Part shown: positions 38,801-52,634 of the stretch, one piece after another
How the letters are laid out: each line of letters starts with the position of its first letter
Position numbering within the stretch: position 1 is the stretch's first letter
Origin: Echinococcus granulosus
Taxonomy: Eukaryota > Platyhelminthes > Cestoda > Cyclophyllidea > Taeniidae
Direction: 5' to 3'
NCBI RefSeq assembly: GCF_000524195.1
Contig: NW_020170386.1
Span: 1,202,105 to 1,266,104 of the forward strand
Length of the DNA stretch: 64,000 nt
The notes under the pieces: model-generated
The model's input: only the letters and a program-made list of their open reading frames with translations
Database searches by the model: none
Told to the model about the DNA's origin: nothing
Made by a program: the position numbers and the translations under genes

Positions 38801-41800
38801 TTCTCAATATGAGCTGATATTTGTGAAGAATGCATGGTATTTTTATAGCTTGGCGGTGGGTCCTTTTTGGCGTTAGAGCTATTCACAGAATCCTATCTCC
38901 GCGCCAGCTCATTCCTAAACGCAGGATTTCGTGAAGTGCCGAATAAAGAGTTCAGCACAAATTACCGAAGTGTAAGAAGTGAATTAGGCTACCTTTAAAT
39001 CACTCTTAGTGTACCATAAGATTCTTTAATGTTAATTTTTCTGATAGTAAAAAGCATTTCGCTTTATTGGTAAGGAAAGTAGTCACTCTTCTGATTAAGT
39101 CACTATACCCACTAAGAACATCAAAACTTGTACTGAACACTAGAGTTATGCATATCTAAATTTTTGTTTTTAAAGCCAACAACATCGCAGATAAGTTGAC
39201 TTTAAAATGAAATTCGCTTACTTAATTGTTGCCTCGTGAAAATATGGCATCAAAGGAAATCCAGACCATCAACCATTTTTGACTGTCAAAATGAAGCGGA
39301 AATAATTTATAAATTTTGTCGTTTACAAAAAGGTAGACATGGAAGAGCGACCGATTTGTCTAGATGTGAGTAAATTAGACTCAGTGGTTGATAGGTTAAA
39401 CATAAACATTACTTTCCTTAAATAAATTGAGAGAAATACGAGTTGTGCTAGACAAATAAAGGTTGATCTTTTGGTTATGCGTTTTAATAGTAAAAAAGAG
39501 TTTGTGAAGAAACTCGATTAAAATTGCCAATATTTGAGGGCAAATTGGAATTTTTTGATCCGAAGTAGGCTGAGGTTAGGAGCAGCACTGATGTCTGTCC
39601 ATTTGGTAACACGCGCGCGACTATCACAAGCCGTCCGTTTTAGGTCACAAATAACGAGATCGGATATTAACCACTTCAATTAGCTAGAAGTTGATGTCTG
39701 CCTGCTTTCATGCCCTCTGCGCGGTCCACGGTGCATTTGGTGAAGGCTTTGCTTTCAAATGGGACATTGTTGCTCTGCGCGCCAATTGATGGAAATGAAG
39801 TTGATTAACGCAGGCACGTCTCGTTTCTCCATACTGTCCCTTTGGCAGGCTACCTCACGCATTCTTGCTTTTGCACGCAAGGTGACCACACGCAAAATCT
39901 AGACTACAATGCATTCCAAATCTTTGCAAGAGGCTGATAGAGGATTTATTTCTGATACTGACGCGTGTTTTCGTCTACAGATCCTAACGAACCGTGTTTG
40001 TTTGCAAACTGAATACGTTTGCTAAATCGTTGGTGAGGAAAATGTGTGCCAGCACTTTTTAAATGTGACATGTAGGGAACTTAGAGGAGACTAAGGGGCT
40101 GACAGCTGCTATCCCACTTTAATATTCAGAAAACCTTTAGTGTTTAATTAATATAGAATATTTACCGCCACTTTCACACATTAATTTATTTTCGACTAAT
40201 GAAGCCGACTAATCTCTCAGACAACATAAATCAAAACACCTAGAAGAATCTGTTACTTTACGCTTATTAGAAAAAAGTGCTCAGATGGCTTCACTGCGCT
40301 TTTCATGGAACGAAAAAAATACGTCTGTTTATGGGTTGGTGAGGAACGATGCTCCTGATTTATGAAGTCGTTTTTAGGCAATCTGGTAAGTCACCATTAA
40401 TGATTAAAAATAAGGAATTTAATGCGACGTAGGTCAGCCCAATAGTAAACCGGATCAACCTGTTCAGTTTAGTCATTTGTATTGCTACGATGGCATTGGA
40501 TCCAACAACCAAAATTAAGAAATCTACGCTGATCTGCCTCGTATTTAAAATATGGATATCATAAACTAGAGTTTCATTTATCAATTACGTGAAGGTAAAC
40601 GATGGGATTAAGTAATGAAGCGAAGTGAAGCCCCATAATAATAAAGGATTGAAGGTCTGTGGGAAGTAATTCTGTTGAAGAATGCGATGTGTTTGCTACT
40701 TTACAATAGTGCTTCTGTTTGATGCTACCTATAACAATTTAATTCTCTGAATGAAGGACGAGGTAGAGAAGAAGTCCTACCGCCTGCAAGAGAAGTATAA
40801 AAATTTCTTATAACAGACATTGCGTAGATTATCTGTGATAACTGCAATTCTCGAAAGAGTGAATAGAGGAGCCTTCCTTGTGAGCAAAACAATTAAAGAA
40901 AGATGGCTAGTTGGGAGAGTTCGGAATGGATGGATCATTAGAATTTTGTGTCAGGAATTCTTCCTTCCCTTGGTGAGGTTAACGACCGCGTCTAAAGTCA
41001 GCGCAGTAAGCAAGCGGACATCCGGGTATGACTTTTCGGCTTACTTCCACCTGTATGAGCACAACAAATTGGGACCTTCGTAATTCAAAATAGCATTTGC
41101 AGCCGTATCTGATCAGATATGATATCCACGCTCAGTTTGCTTTTTACTGAGACTGCATAACCAATATGGGAAATCGTACAAAAATCTGCAGGGCTGAGGA
41201 AGCGGGGGCCATTAATGCAAACTCTGCAAAAATAGTGGATTTGATGGAATGGTGCAAATATACACGACAATAACACAGCACGGTGAGATGCTAGCTGATT
41301 GTTTTCTGTCCTGTTATACAAGGCATTTGTTTTTACACTCACATCTTGTTTGCAAAGTTTAAGGCCAGGGAAGTCCTCTAAAATGCAATTTTGAAGACTG
41401 TAGCAAGTGCACCTACGTTTATTGTATTCTGTTACTAGACAATAGCAGACAGAAATTTGCACTACCAGAAAGTCAACATTTCACAATGCAATATATTGGA
41501 GTTAGGAAGGAAACTACCGTAAATAATATTGCGCCATTTATGTGTTATCTTAGGGAGCTCAACATGAACATCCCTATTAAACCAAATGACTAAGGTCAGA
41601 AAATGAATGCATTTAAAGACGCGATAGACACTCCACAATTATTAAATCTGGGGGAGAATAACCCAATTTCGTTGCCAAGGCAGAGTCAATTGAGCCCTCA
41701 ACTTTGAAATATAAAGGAACTCGGTGTGTAATTTCAAGGCTGTCAATCACTTTTAAACTTCCCAACCGAATCGAATTGACAGAAATTTAAGCTCTATGCT

Positions 41801-44800
41801 TCTACTGGCTATCATTCCCATGGAAAAATGCTTTTGTTTTCAAAAATGTTAGCTCATCTCAAGAGTGACAAGAACTGTCGGTAAAGCCGGTCATTTTAGA
41901 AAACCATTAAATTTTTTATCCTCCATAAAGATGCCTATCTTGCCTGCCTCATTCACTGGGATGTCGAATTCGCATATGAAATTTGCAGGTTGTGCTGTCT
42001 GCGTCAAGGCTAAGACAATCGTGGAACCTGTGAGGTCCGGATGGGCAGCAGAACCCACCACTTCCCGTTAATAGATGACGGATTCACGTAATGGAGGGAT
42101 GTTTTCGACAAAAATTCATAATGTGGTGCGAAATTAATAATGCCCTTTAATAAGCATGGTTTGTAGGGATACTAACCATAATGTACGAAGCGGAAAGCCA
42201 CCAGATTGTTTTGCATTTCCCACAAAATGGAACAGACTAGTTGAATTGCCGAATTGTAAGCAACATTACATTATGAAACTAACTTTTGCAGAAGATTTCA
42301 TTCTTGTTCATAGTCGTTGAAGCTCGTTTCATGCTAATTATTTGTGGATTTCTAACAAGTATTTTGATAGATACATGAAATGAATGTATATTTTGATATA
42401 TATGAAAGTGAGGCGTAGAAACAGAACAGCCCCAGGTGAATTTTGGCTGCACAGGACAACGAGGTCTTCTAATAACCTCATCCAACGTCATAAAGTTGTG
42501 CTTCTTCTATCACAGTGCTCAATCGGTAGGTAGCAAGCTAAACACCCAAATTATAAATGCTGCGTCATTACAATAAAGGGACATAATATGCTATAATGCA
42601 ATACTTTCATAAAATTAAATGAATCCAGACTATCCTAACTTGTGATAAAAAAATGATTATCGTGGAATGGGATGCTAAAAACTGTTTGAATTGTGTTTTT
42701 GTTAATTTTGAATAGCACGGGGAGCATAAGAAGGTAGCACCTTAAACTGGTAGATATTTTTTCATCAATTACAGTAGGCTAACAGCTTAGCAAAGAATAT
42801 GCCATGAAGATGCTTGATAAAGGAAATCATTGCCCTTTTAGCTGATGCTGTTGCCCCAAGATGTGCCGACGCTGCAATCAGGCGTTCGTGAGGAGGTCTG
42901 CTCGCATACAGGTATGTTGAGTTTCCTTTGTCACAATTTTATACTAAAAGTTTGATAAATTTGACTGATTACCATGTTTTCATGTGTTGACAGAACTTGC
43001 ACAAATCTAATCACTTTCTTATCATATACTAAGAGCTAATGCAATGGGCGACATTATGATCCCACAATCGCACAGGTCAAATATTACGAGATGAACTTCA
43101 GATTTAGTGATAGTAATTTTTGCACTTTTCATAGCTCAAAGCATGATAATAATTTATATGCTACTCTTCTAGCCCAAGTTTAGCTTCCATGTGTGTTGCT
43201 GTGGATTATAATGCTAGCTACACTGAATGGCTCGAAATATGAATTAAACTTTTGCTAATTTTTAGTTGATAATGAGAATACTGCACATGAATGTTAAAAA
43301 ACTCCCTTGAATCTTGAAACTATGGGCTGTAATCTCAAAGAAGAATGGCGGAAAATTGATTCCAAGGACCAGGTGGTCGGTTTGGGCTTAGTTACTTCAT
43401 GAAGCATGATAGACTTTCCATGGTCCACAGTAAAGTTTCCAGATTCGAGTAAGCATATTTTCATACGAGGGCTTACATGCTCTTGCAACTCTTTGTTTGC
43501 CATCATTATGAGATATCTCCAGTTTATTGCATGCCCCACAATTAATTAATTATTAGATGAAATTGACTTCCAACGTGACACACTTCATTCATTAGTGCGA
43601 AGTGGAAATGTAAGATTATTTGGCTGGTCATCAAATCCATGATGACTCTCTTCTTTTTTACCTATCGAAACAAGAATCGTAAACACCGCTGAATTCATTT
43701 CCTGTTCGCGTGTGTGTATTGATCCCTTCCTCTTCTCTTCCACTGTACTAGGCGAATCGCGAAAAGGAGTACCACTGTGTGGTTTTTAAGCCGCCTGTCT
43801 TCCTGACTACGCATCCATGGCTCTTGTACCACTTGTTATCTAGGCTGAAGAGTGGTTATTTTATTTGTCCAGCCTAATTACAATGGGTCTTAACTACCGC
43901 TTCAACAGTTCAAGTTAATTTGTTACATTGGCTCAACTTTGCGGACTATCATCTGGATAGAGGTGTAAAACTTGAAGGAGAGAGAGGGATGGGATAGAAT
44001 TAATGAGAGGGAGAGGATACGCACGATGGGAGTGTCATAAGTAACGGTATTTATTACCCATTATGGATGGTCATTAGACCACATTTTGCTACCTGCTCAT
44101 TGTATCACTATGAAAACAAATTGCGGATAATGCCTTCCATGAATATAAATAAGCAATAGATTTAAGACAGTCCCACTAGAATATGGACTAGTAAACTGGC
44201 TATGATGTTAACAGGCAATACAAAGAAGTTCTACGTGATCATTTGGGAGGTTATCAAAGTTGTGGTTGGGCAGACACTGTAATGGGAACTTTTATGTTTT
44301 GCGAATGTGGGAAGTATTAATACTGATCTTGGAAAACAAGTAAAAATGTAATGATGATAAAAGTGCGTTGAGTAGTGCCGAGGATAATAAAATACATTTT
44401 GCAGGAATTAGAAGGACGAAAATAGTGTACACGGACTTGGAAGAGAAAAATTAAGAGAGCAGCTCGCTTCACAGTCAAGCTACGAATGGGAAGTTGGAAC
44501 AATCGTTGCCACCAAATTCAATTTGCAAACAAACTTCGTCGCACCCTTTTTCGTGTGCCAAAAAAGTGCCATTTCTATTACCGCTGGGTATTTCACCTCA
44601 AAATTCGGAACAAGCCTAAGCAGAAAATGATTGGTTTAACTGATCCACTATGATTTGATGTAGCAGAAATAAATGATATATAATGATTAAATGCATGCGT
44701 TATTAGTAAAATAAGCTATTCAGATGATTCCTAACCACTTTTAATGCTTTCATTAAAGCAAAATTCAGTAGGTATTCAAAATTTAGTCTTTAATCGGTAG

Positions 44801-47800
44801 TTTTGATGATTCACAATATATTTTAGTAACAATGAGAGTCTAATACATTTGGTAAGAATTCAAAAATCATTGAGATTTCCTAAAACCGCCTAATCTGATT
44901 TGCAGATTTATTTAAATCGAGTATGAGAAATGACCGCGCTTTAAGGAAAGTGCGTTTTGTTGAATAGAAACATACTTATTAGATTCGGTTGAGACATATT
45001 AAGCGTTACTACCATCATTAGTTATATAAGGCATAAATCAACACTTTGGCCATTAGAGTTTTTCTTGAGTATTCATTAATTAGACAAAAAGATGATGTAC
45101 AGGACCCTTTACTCGAAGAATGATTGTTAATTTATATGTACGGCATAGACATGTGGAGGGTAATAACAGACAAGTGATGCTTTAGCATAATTTAAAGTCT
45201 TTCATCAAATTTAAAGGATTGTCGAAGGGAAAAATGAGCGAAAGCGACTTCAAACTTGGTAATTGGTGAGAAAATTGGGAAGTGGAGGAAAGAAGCAAGA
45301 GTTTCCTCCTTCTCGAAACATTGACAAAGAGGTCTTGGTCCTTTTTGATGTTGACAGTGGATTTTGATGAAACGTGGGAAACTGGAAGAAACTGATGTGG
45401 AATTTATTGGTCTTTATTAATTGGAAAACCGGATGAATTTTAATTTGCAGTACTGGGAAGCAGGAAATGCATGCAGCGAACCATAAGAAATGGAATGCGT
45501 ACTAAATACAACATTAGAGTATACAAAGACGACTTCAATATGAATCGGGAGGTAGCCGTATAACTATGTTTTCTTGATTGCATAAGTTACGCAAACCACT
45601 CGGTTAAAGTGAGTTAGTCGGCGAAATAATTGTACCTGGAAATCATATCGATGCAAAGTATTGAACAGATTTTAAGACTTATCCGAACAAAGCCTAGCCT
45701 AATCATTTTTTTCCGATTCACGAATAGTGAGGCTTTATACCAGATGGGCCAGAGGTGCAAAACGTGCTCAAAGCTACCATTTCCCTCATTTTTCAACAAA
45801 ATATTCACGTATAATTCTCTCCCTTTTAGAAGTTACTGACACCTTCAGATAGAGACCAATGAGTAACTCAGAGGAGGCCACCTAATTATTGTGGGCCATC
45901 CAGAACCCTACCAAAAGCTGTTCAGAAAACATGACGCCCAGAGGCGACAGCTGTTCACCTTCCCGCCCACTTTGGTTCGGCCAAGTCCAGTTCAGGCCAG
46001 CCAATTAGACACCCACGTGCGCAGACACACAAGCTGTGTAGTCCCATACATCCCACTTGCCGCGGGGGGCACGAATCTATTCAAACGCTGGTATGCCGGC
46101 GGTCCAGTTGTGCCCTGATAAATGGGTGGCATTGGCGTCACTTCCAAGTAGACAGGCCCTAATTAGGCACGCTTCGGCTATGCATTGTATGCATGCCCCA
46201 AAACGCATTAACTCGAGCAGGATCGGGTTCCTCACACTAACAGGCTGAAGCTCGGGGTAAAAAGATGAGCTAAACATGATGTTGAATCTCTTAGAGGTGG
46301 TTACCACGGCGATATATCGATACGATATCACAAAATCAAAGTGATTTCATGTGGTAGTCCTATATTTTGGACGCCAGATATAAGCAAGTCTGCGTAACAG
46401 AATTTGATTAATCCAAAAATTGGAACCATTTAAAAGTACAATTACGGGGATTTATTTACTTGTCTACGTAAAAGAAGTTTGCTTTCAGCTTGATCAGAGA
46501 AGTTTATTAAGATCTAAAATGATTTCAAATGTGCAGACTTTGATCAAATTTGCGGAATTTATTGAACCAAATGCTTTTACTTTTAGTGCACATTGTCTAA
46601 GATGTCGCTACATTTCATTGTGATACGATCCAGAATAGTGTGATGATTGTGGTACACTAAATTTACTATTACACATTCCATAGAGAGCCATAGGCGATAG
46701 GTAAAATTGTGTACCAAGCTTACTATTCGCGTTACAAAGTGGTATTTAATTCCTGTTTGCCTGAATTAGAAAAGGAACAATTGGGTTTATTTTATGCAAA
46801 TGTCTGTGAGTGCTGTTAAAACCTTCAGTCAGGTATGAAAATGCTTACCACAACCAAATAGTTGGGTTGTGTGGCCACAAGGTAAAAAAGAGGTAAACAT
46901 TCAATTGGCGCTTTACTCTCTACAACCAGCCGATATCATCCCTTCTAATGAGTGAAGATAAGTGGAGAAAATGCACTCTCTATTTGTTCATCATAAAGAG
47001 CTCTTCATGCCCTGCCCTGACAGGCCGTCTTACGAGGCACTTCCTCTCATTTTCTCCCCACTCCTCGTTTCCCATTTATTCGTTGTCTTTATGACTTCCT
47101 AACTCTGGGATGGCCCTTATTAGCGGCGGTGGCGATGGTAAGGGTGGTGCGGTGACGGACGGATGAGAGCAGGAGCGGTGTCACGCATCCCATTTGGACG
47201 TGCATTTGGATGTGAGCAGACGTGCTGTAGTAGGAACACTTCTTGCCCTTCGTCTTCTGCATGGTACAAATTACTTTTGACAGCAAAATACAACCGCCTT
47301 CCGCGTCAGTTACTTCTGCACAAACAGAGGAGAGCTAGAGAAGAAGTAAGGCGGAAAATCCGTCTCCATTGCTACTCTCACCAGTACTAATAGCGTTCAT
47401 TTAGCATTATTATATTAAATTACTTTAACTATTTCATAAATAGACCCAATGTGAAAAATAAGGAGGCACGAGATTAATATAAATAGTAAATAAGTTAAGT
47501 AAAATAATTAAGTTATTAGCTATAAATACAAATAAATACATGAATGCATGGCAACCACTAAACTTTTCTGGCCGTCTCAAGCCTCGACTGTTATTGATGC
47601 AACGCTACTCTAACCATTAAGCAATAAAGCTGTCCGGCTGGCTCTACTAGGAAATGACACAGATATTTATGAACTCTAAATACCCCAGCCACAAACCCTA
47701 CTTTAAAGAGTAGAAGGATCCAGATAATGATTGAAGTTATAGGGAAACTTTATTAAAAGGTGTCAATAGACTCATATTCTTCGGATAAATGGTTGCTGCG

Positions 47801-50556
47801 AGGGTGCTGATTTCAAAATATTTTCCTAAAATAGCCTATTGCCGATTTGGCGTTGACGTTATTATGGTCCTATTTCATTTCGAAGTAAAACTGTTTCTGA
47901 ATTTGAGGGCTACAGGTAGGCGATTTTAAAGACACGGAATCGCTACTGTTAAGCAAAAATAAGTGCCACTTGTTTTTGATTTTCGCTTAGTCCTTGCATT
48001 AGGTTAGTCTGCATCTGAAATACCTTTACCAAGTATCAAAATCATTATCCTTCAGGCTCAGGTAGGAGGGCGCAGCAGCTGTTTCCTGTCGATATCCAGA
48101 ATGCAGTTTATGCATGTTTTCAGGAGGTAGGAGGGAAGTAGGTAGGTTTCTAGTGTTTCACCTGCAAAAAGGTGCTTAATGAATAGTATTTCAAGCTGTA
48201 AGGAACTGGTTTAATATTCCCCAAAATTTATAGACTTTGAAGAGTAGAGATTGGGACCAATGGCATCTGCGAGTGGTTTACATAAATAAGCAAAGAGATG
48301 AATGGATACATTTTTCAGAAGGCTCATAAAGCAGCTTACATTCGTTTGTATTTTTATAAACACTCACTTACAATCACACTGTTTTAACTTTTCCAAAATT
48401 CTGCACATTTTCAAGTAAGAAGCTAAATGACAACCTTCAGTGAGAGGGTGTGTTAAATTTCATGTAATCAATGCTCATATGAGACACATCGTATTAGCAA
48501 GACAAAAGGGGTGCACCCTCTCGAAAAAAGACATTTATATCTAACCTTAAACGAAGTGATGGTCACACTTTGTCATAGAAACAGTGGTTTTGACGTTAGT
48601 CACACCCGTGCAACTTTCGGACTTTAGAAATGGGTCGGAATGTATCCAGTCAATGCGCCGATTTGTCAAAATCCTTCTCGGAAGGAATTACCTTTTTTAA
48701 GGCTGATTCACAGTACCTTTATTGAGTATTGCTTAACATTTTCATTCGAGACAGTTCGAAATTTTTCGCTCAATTTTTATTACGCTACAATGACACGTAA
48801 CAATAAGTGCAAATTCGAAAAACTTTAACATTAAGGATATCGAAGAAGCTTTATAAACGAGATGGATAATATTACATTGCCAACATAGTTAATACTGCAA
48901 TGCTCAGGGCTAGGTAATAACGTACTCACGATGTGTTAAATACTAGATTTACTAAGCATCAGTGGCTTTTCCGTGGACTTCCCTTATAAATATGTATTTT
49001 CAGGTCATTATTACTATTAATTCTAAAAGAGAATATTGTTCATAAATCAGTTTAGCTCACTTTGCTGTCCGAAATCGCCTTACTTTTTATCGGCCGCTCT
49101 CATTGTTACTGCCCCAAGTTCTTGTTCTGTTACAGTCCAACCACGGTCACAATTCTCAAAACTCATTTACAAATCGTTATCATAAAATAAGTTGGAGTCA
49201 ACTCATTTGAAATTTTGCTATCGCCAACCGTATATTTTCTTTTAATTTTAGAAACACCTTTAAATGTAGTGTTGAATAGGAGAATTGGTTCCCTTGATGG
49301 AGTGCAAACAGGTTAACTACAAAGCAAAATGCAATGGCTCGTTGATGTCCTCAACTGTTCCTTTATAATTGGCGCATTTTTCCTCAAATATACGGTGATA
49401 AATGAATGCAGCAATCCATTTTATCGTAAATGCATATCTAACCGGTTGTTTGGTTAGTAATAAAATTTTCAAAACGCACAAGTATGCCCCAGTAGGTATG
49501 CAGGCAAAATGAAGCAAATTGCAACTTCAAAGCGCAAGCACACAACTTTGCAAATAAAAGTGGGCATTTAATGTGATTGATAAAATTTCGCTGGAGAATA
49601 ATTTACATTCTTTTGTATTCTTTCTCGCACAGAGTATCAGCTTTACATAGTACATTCTGGTAAAAGTTCCTTGCACCGTGGAGTGTGCTTTTCACTTTGA
49701 TTCCATCTAATAAATGGGACATTTAACTTACTCGTGATTTTCCTCTAAAAAATAAAAGCAGGTTATTCACAGAAATTTCAAACAGCAGAAACATTTCAAG
49801 CAAGAATAAGGGTATCTTAGTAAGTTAGAAGACCTTAGAATTAAGTCCAAGAATCTGTTAAAGGTGAAGCAAAGAGAAAGATTTGGTGGAAAAAGACGTG
49901 AAATGTTTCGCCCTCCCACCTTCCAAACAAGCCCCTGGAGAATAAAATGCTCAATTGGTTGAGGAAGACCTGAGTAGCCTGACACTACGCCGTCTCGCTT
50001 GAATAATTCTTACGAGCTGACTTTGTAATGGAATGAACTGTCCATGCCTAAAGTTTGGGAGCAACCACTAACACCATGCATTTATGATTAGTTTGGATTA
50101 CTTCAGCATACGTTGTTGTCTTTCCTCAGTCTATTTTGTTTTATGTAAGAACTGAAAAGGCAAAACTAAAGAATAAAGGTATCTTTGGTCTTCCACTGTT
50201 CACTTTGTATGATATTATTAATACGATCTACAGATTCTGTAAGGCAGAGAATGGTTGATGAATATTGCCTTGGTGACGACGGCAGAAGACCCGAAACCCT
50301 TTTTCCACTCGGAAGTCTGCAGCTGCGTTCAACCGTACCAAATTCTAACTACCCCCTCCACTCACCTCTTTTTGAGTGGGACTATCCAATCACAGAAGGC
50401 ACCCACACCTTAATCGCCTCCACAAATCCACCCAAAAGAAACAGTAATAGAAACGGCAGAACCACCGAGATATCGTCGCGTTTCCACCGAGAGCAAAGGT
50501 CCACATCACGCTGTGCAAAAGTTGCCATGACAAATCTGTGTACAAGCCATATTTAA
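32884..50556 (+). CDS. Protocadherin-like single-pass adhesion protein, three coding exons
   Basis: Coding exons are 32884-36648, 42842-42911 and 50234-50556, giving 1385 residues. Exon 1 alone encodes residues 1-1255: a signal peptide (about 1-24, LLLLSLAVSFLLFNFAVIS), seven cadherin repeats, a membrane segment (about 1008-1031) and the start of the cytoplasmic tail. The repeat ends are marked by calcium-binding linkers starting at D146 (DRNDHVPEF), D281 (DINDNGPVF), D424 (DTNDEAPEI), D564 (DKNDNTPTI), D694 (DENDNDPVF) and about E815 (ENENDNDPV). The seventh repeat ends without such a motif. Six of the repeats carry LDxE/LDRE-type motifs. One large exon for ectodomain plus membrane segment is typical of protocadherins, which mediate calcium-dependent cell recognition. 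No EGF or laminin-G domains and no catenin-binding motif were seen. The exon 1 donor (GAT then GTGAGT) is phase 0 and the exon 2 donor (ACAG then GTATGT) is phase 1. Exon 3 begins with the matching two bases and stays open to TAA at 50,554. If intron 1 is retained, translation stops at 36,678 after nine extra residues. Exons 2 and 3 are inferred from splice sites and phase, not homology. Confidence 0.9.
36649..42841 (+). other. Protocadherin intron 1 (6.2 kb)
   Basis: This is bounded by GTGAGT at 36,649 and by CCCTTTTAG ending at 42,841. The interior is AT-rich. A 125-codon - strand frame at 41,085-41,462 shows no known domain. A moderately GC-rich patch near 39.6-39.9 kb has no recognised content. 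Cassette exons were looked for by eye and none was convincing. Confidence 0.65.
42842..42911 (+). other. 70-nt internal coding exon of the protocadherin tail
   Basis: This exon is flanked by a good acceptor (TTGCCCTTTTAG) and an excellent donor (CAG then GTATGTTGAG), and is visibly more GC-rich than its intron. It reads without a stop in the phase set by exon 1 and encodes 23 residues (LMLLPQDVPTLQSGV then REEVCSHT) plus one base, which completes a GAT codon with exon 3. Its length is not a multiple of three, so skipping it would shift the frame and end the protein two codons into exon 3. It was found by phase compatibility, not homology. Confidence 0.65.
42912..50233 (+). other. Protocadherin intron 2 (7.3 kb)
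   Basis: The intron begins GTATGTTGAG and ends with CTACAG at 50,233. It is mostly AT-rich. It contains one GC-rich open stretch (45,874-46,118) that may be an alternative terminal exon, and another GC-rich patch near 46.98-47.34 kb without a recognised product. Confidence 0.6.
45874..46118 (+). other. Possible alternative terminal exon inside protocadherin intron 2 (doubtful)
   Basis: This is an open frame of about 80 codons in a GC-rich island. It would join in phase to the 70-nt exon (G plus GA gives Gly) using an AG at 45,872-45,873, and it ends at TGA 46,116. The translation contains HPEPYQKLFRKHDAQRRQL and is rich in Pro, Arg and Val, with a C- and G-biased third position. The acceptor lacks a clear pyrimidine tract, which argues against it. 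No homology was recognised. It could instead be a regulatory island or a degenerate repeat. Confidence 0.2.
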
Positions 50557-50582
50557 TTTGCATATATTTTTAGTTTGTTCTA

Positions 50583-50588
50583 AATAAA
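50583..50588 (+). terminator. Polyadenylation signal of the protocadherin
   Basis: AATAAA starts 27 bases after the TAA at 50,554-50,556 and is followed at once by GTGTTGCTGT, a GT-rich downstream element. It independently supports 50,234-50,556 as a genuine terminal exon on this strand. Confidence 0.75.
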
Positions 50589-52613
50589 AAGTGTTGCTGT
50601 CAGTTTTACAGTTGTTATGTTCCTTTTATTTTTTGAAAAGACTGAGAGTACCAGTGCCGAATTTTGTTGTCTTAGGAACACGCTGTTGTCATTTATTTGA
50701 ATGACGGTGGTTTAGTAGAGGATCGGTTTTAGTAAGCACTTATCAAACATCAATACGCAGCAACTTTTTCAAGAAAACCCTAGGGTATTGGTTTTACGCA
50801 GGTTTGTCTACTTATTAAAGCCACTGTTAATAAGGTTTACCGTAATATGTCTGTCATTGGCGTTTTTCACAGTTTATTATAAACTAAATTGGTTGGATAC
50901 ACTTTCACTTTTTAAGGTTGCAAGCGCAACATATACTTTTGCAAAACATGGCTACTTAAATAAAATATTCGCCTAAAATTATGCATAACAGCTAAAAAAT
51001 CTTTGTCGGTTTTGCACAGTGGCTAGGATCTACCTAATTATAGGTATTTTACTGAATTGTTTTTGGCGAGTGAGCGGATTCCACCGTCGTTGTGGGTGTA
51101 GATAAGCTCTGCAAAATTATCGAAACCACTATATTCGTCTTTCCAGTGCAGAAAGGTGGCTGTGCCACACCCTTTCTGGTTCAAAATATTCAACTCTCCA
51201 TTTATCCACCCTGCAGTACTTGCATCAAACACAGTGGACGTATCGGTATGTTAAACTCGTTAGGGGGAAGACTTACAATGCTCCATCGCGTTTTGTTTTT
51301 TTCTTGTTTGTACCTCGATTTTTGTGTACGCCCATATAACAGAATGCAACAGTTGTCCATTCTAAAAGGAAAAGTAATTATCTTTCCTCACACACAATAC
51401 TTTCGACAGCTTTAAATGCGTAAGCAAGCATAGCTGTGCAATGTGTGTACTGATAACTCATGTTAAGCCATAAAATTCGAATACCCTCCATGGTAAAACG
51501 AAAGTTAAAGGAAATCATCCGATCTGGATGAATTCATTTACTCGAAATAAATTCAAGTTGGGGAGACTCCCCTCTATAACGTCCATGGTACGATGTAATG
51601 CAATTGATTTTGCGTTTTTCTCTTTTACCTCCGGTTTCATACCCTCGGAACGAAAAGTAGGTAGGAGAGAGCATTCTTTATTTTGGCAGGATGGCGGAGG
51701 TCTACAGGATATCAAGGCTTAATTAGGGTCGAAGTTCGTTTCCTCCTCAGTGGCCATATGCGTTTGCGCCGTCTCGTGGTTGGTGCGACCGGACCCCTAG
51801 TCACCTAAAGCGTACATTCAATAAAATAGGTATTACAGTAATATATTTCGACTGATGATATTAATAGCCTTTATCATACTTCCTAAAACTCCCCAAAAGC
51901 TAATGTTAAATGGCTTAGTAAGATGTAAAACCCGGTTAGTAGGTGATAGACCTCGTGGCGCCTCATTTAGACGTGGTTGGTTATTTGTAGATTTCCCACT
52001 TTTGCTGTAAAAAGGACCATATAATATTTAATCGACGTTCAATCAAGTATGTGTGCCTCTCTGCATGCCAGAAACTTTAATTCCTAAACTCTGCCTAGTA
52101 CTTCATTCTTTCCATTGCTCATCATAAATATGAGATTTTCAGTACCCCTATCAGGTAGGTATAATCGTCATTTAAGCTAATTCGCCACATGTAAATGCGT
52201 TTGGGGTACAAAGCAGGTACTTTGGTGCAAGTATTAAAAATATACCTAAAAATTGAACTATTTAACTCATTTTAGCTCATCTGAGCTAATTTTGGTGAAG
52301 TACTAGCAAGTAATAAGAGTGCTTTCTTTAACATTCACTTATGAAAAATGAACTCGCTTATCATTTGACTCATTAGTCGGCCTTTCTAGCAAAATCTCAT
52401 CATCACTATGTTGCACTCCAGATGCTTTCGAAAAAATTATTGAGTGAGGATTTTGGATGCATACATTTATACCTTTGTGTATCACAGTCCCAAAAGTAGG
52501 CGAACTTTACCTATTCTACCAATAAAATATGAACTTGATAGATGCCAGCGTTGATACGTAAGAGAAAATCAGAAGAGTGCAGTAAGAAAATGGACTCCTT
52601 TATCCTTTATCTG

Positions 52614-52634
52614 ATGCCGGTTTTTAACCGGCAT
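52614..52634. repeat. 21-bp inverted repeat (9-bp arms, 3-base loop)
   Basis: ATGCCGGTT, TTT, AACCGGCAT: the arms are perfect complements. A second short inverted repeat (TTAGCTCA, TC, TGAGCTAA) lies at 52,272-52,289. No associated gene or mobile element was recognised. Confidence 0.9.

Noticed and set aside
41085..41462. 125-codon - strand frame inside protocadherin intron 1
   Set aside because: No recognisable domain, ordinary AT-rich composition, no splice or polyadenylation context. A frame of this length is expected occasionally by chance.
42505..42535. miR-2-like seed TATCACAG (also near 52,480)
   Set aside because: The match stops after the seed, and the flanks do not fold into a hairpin with it.
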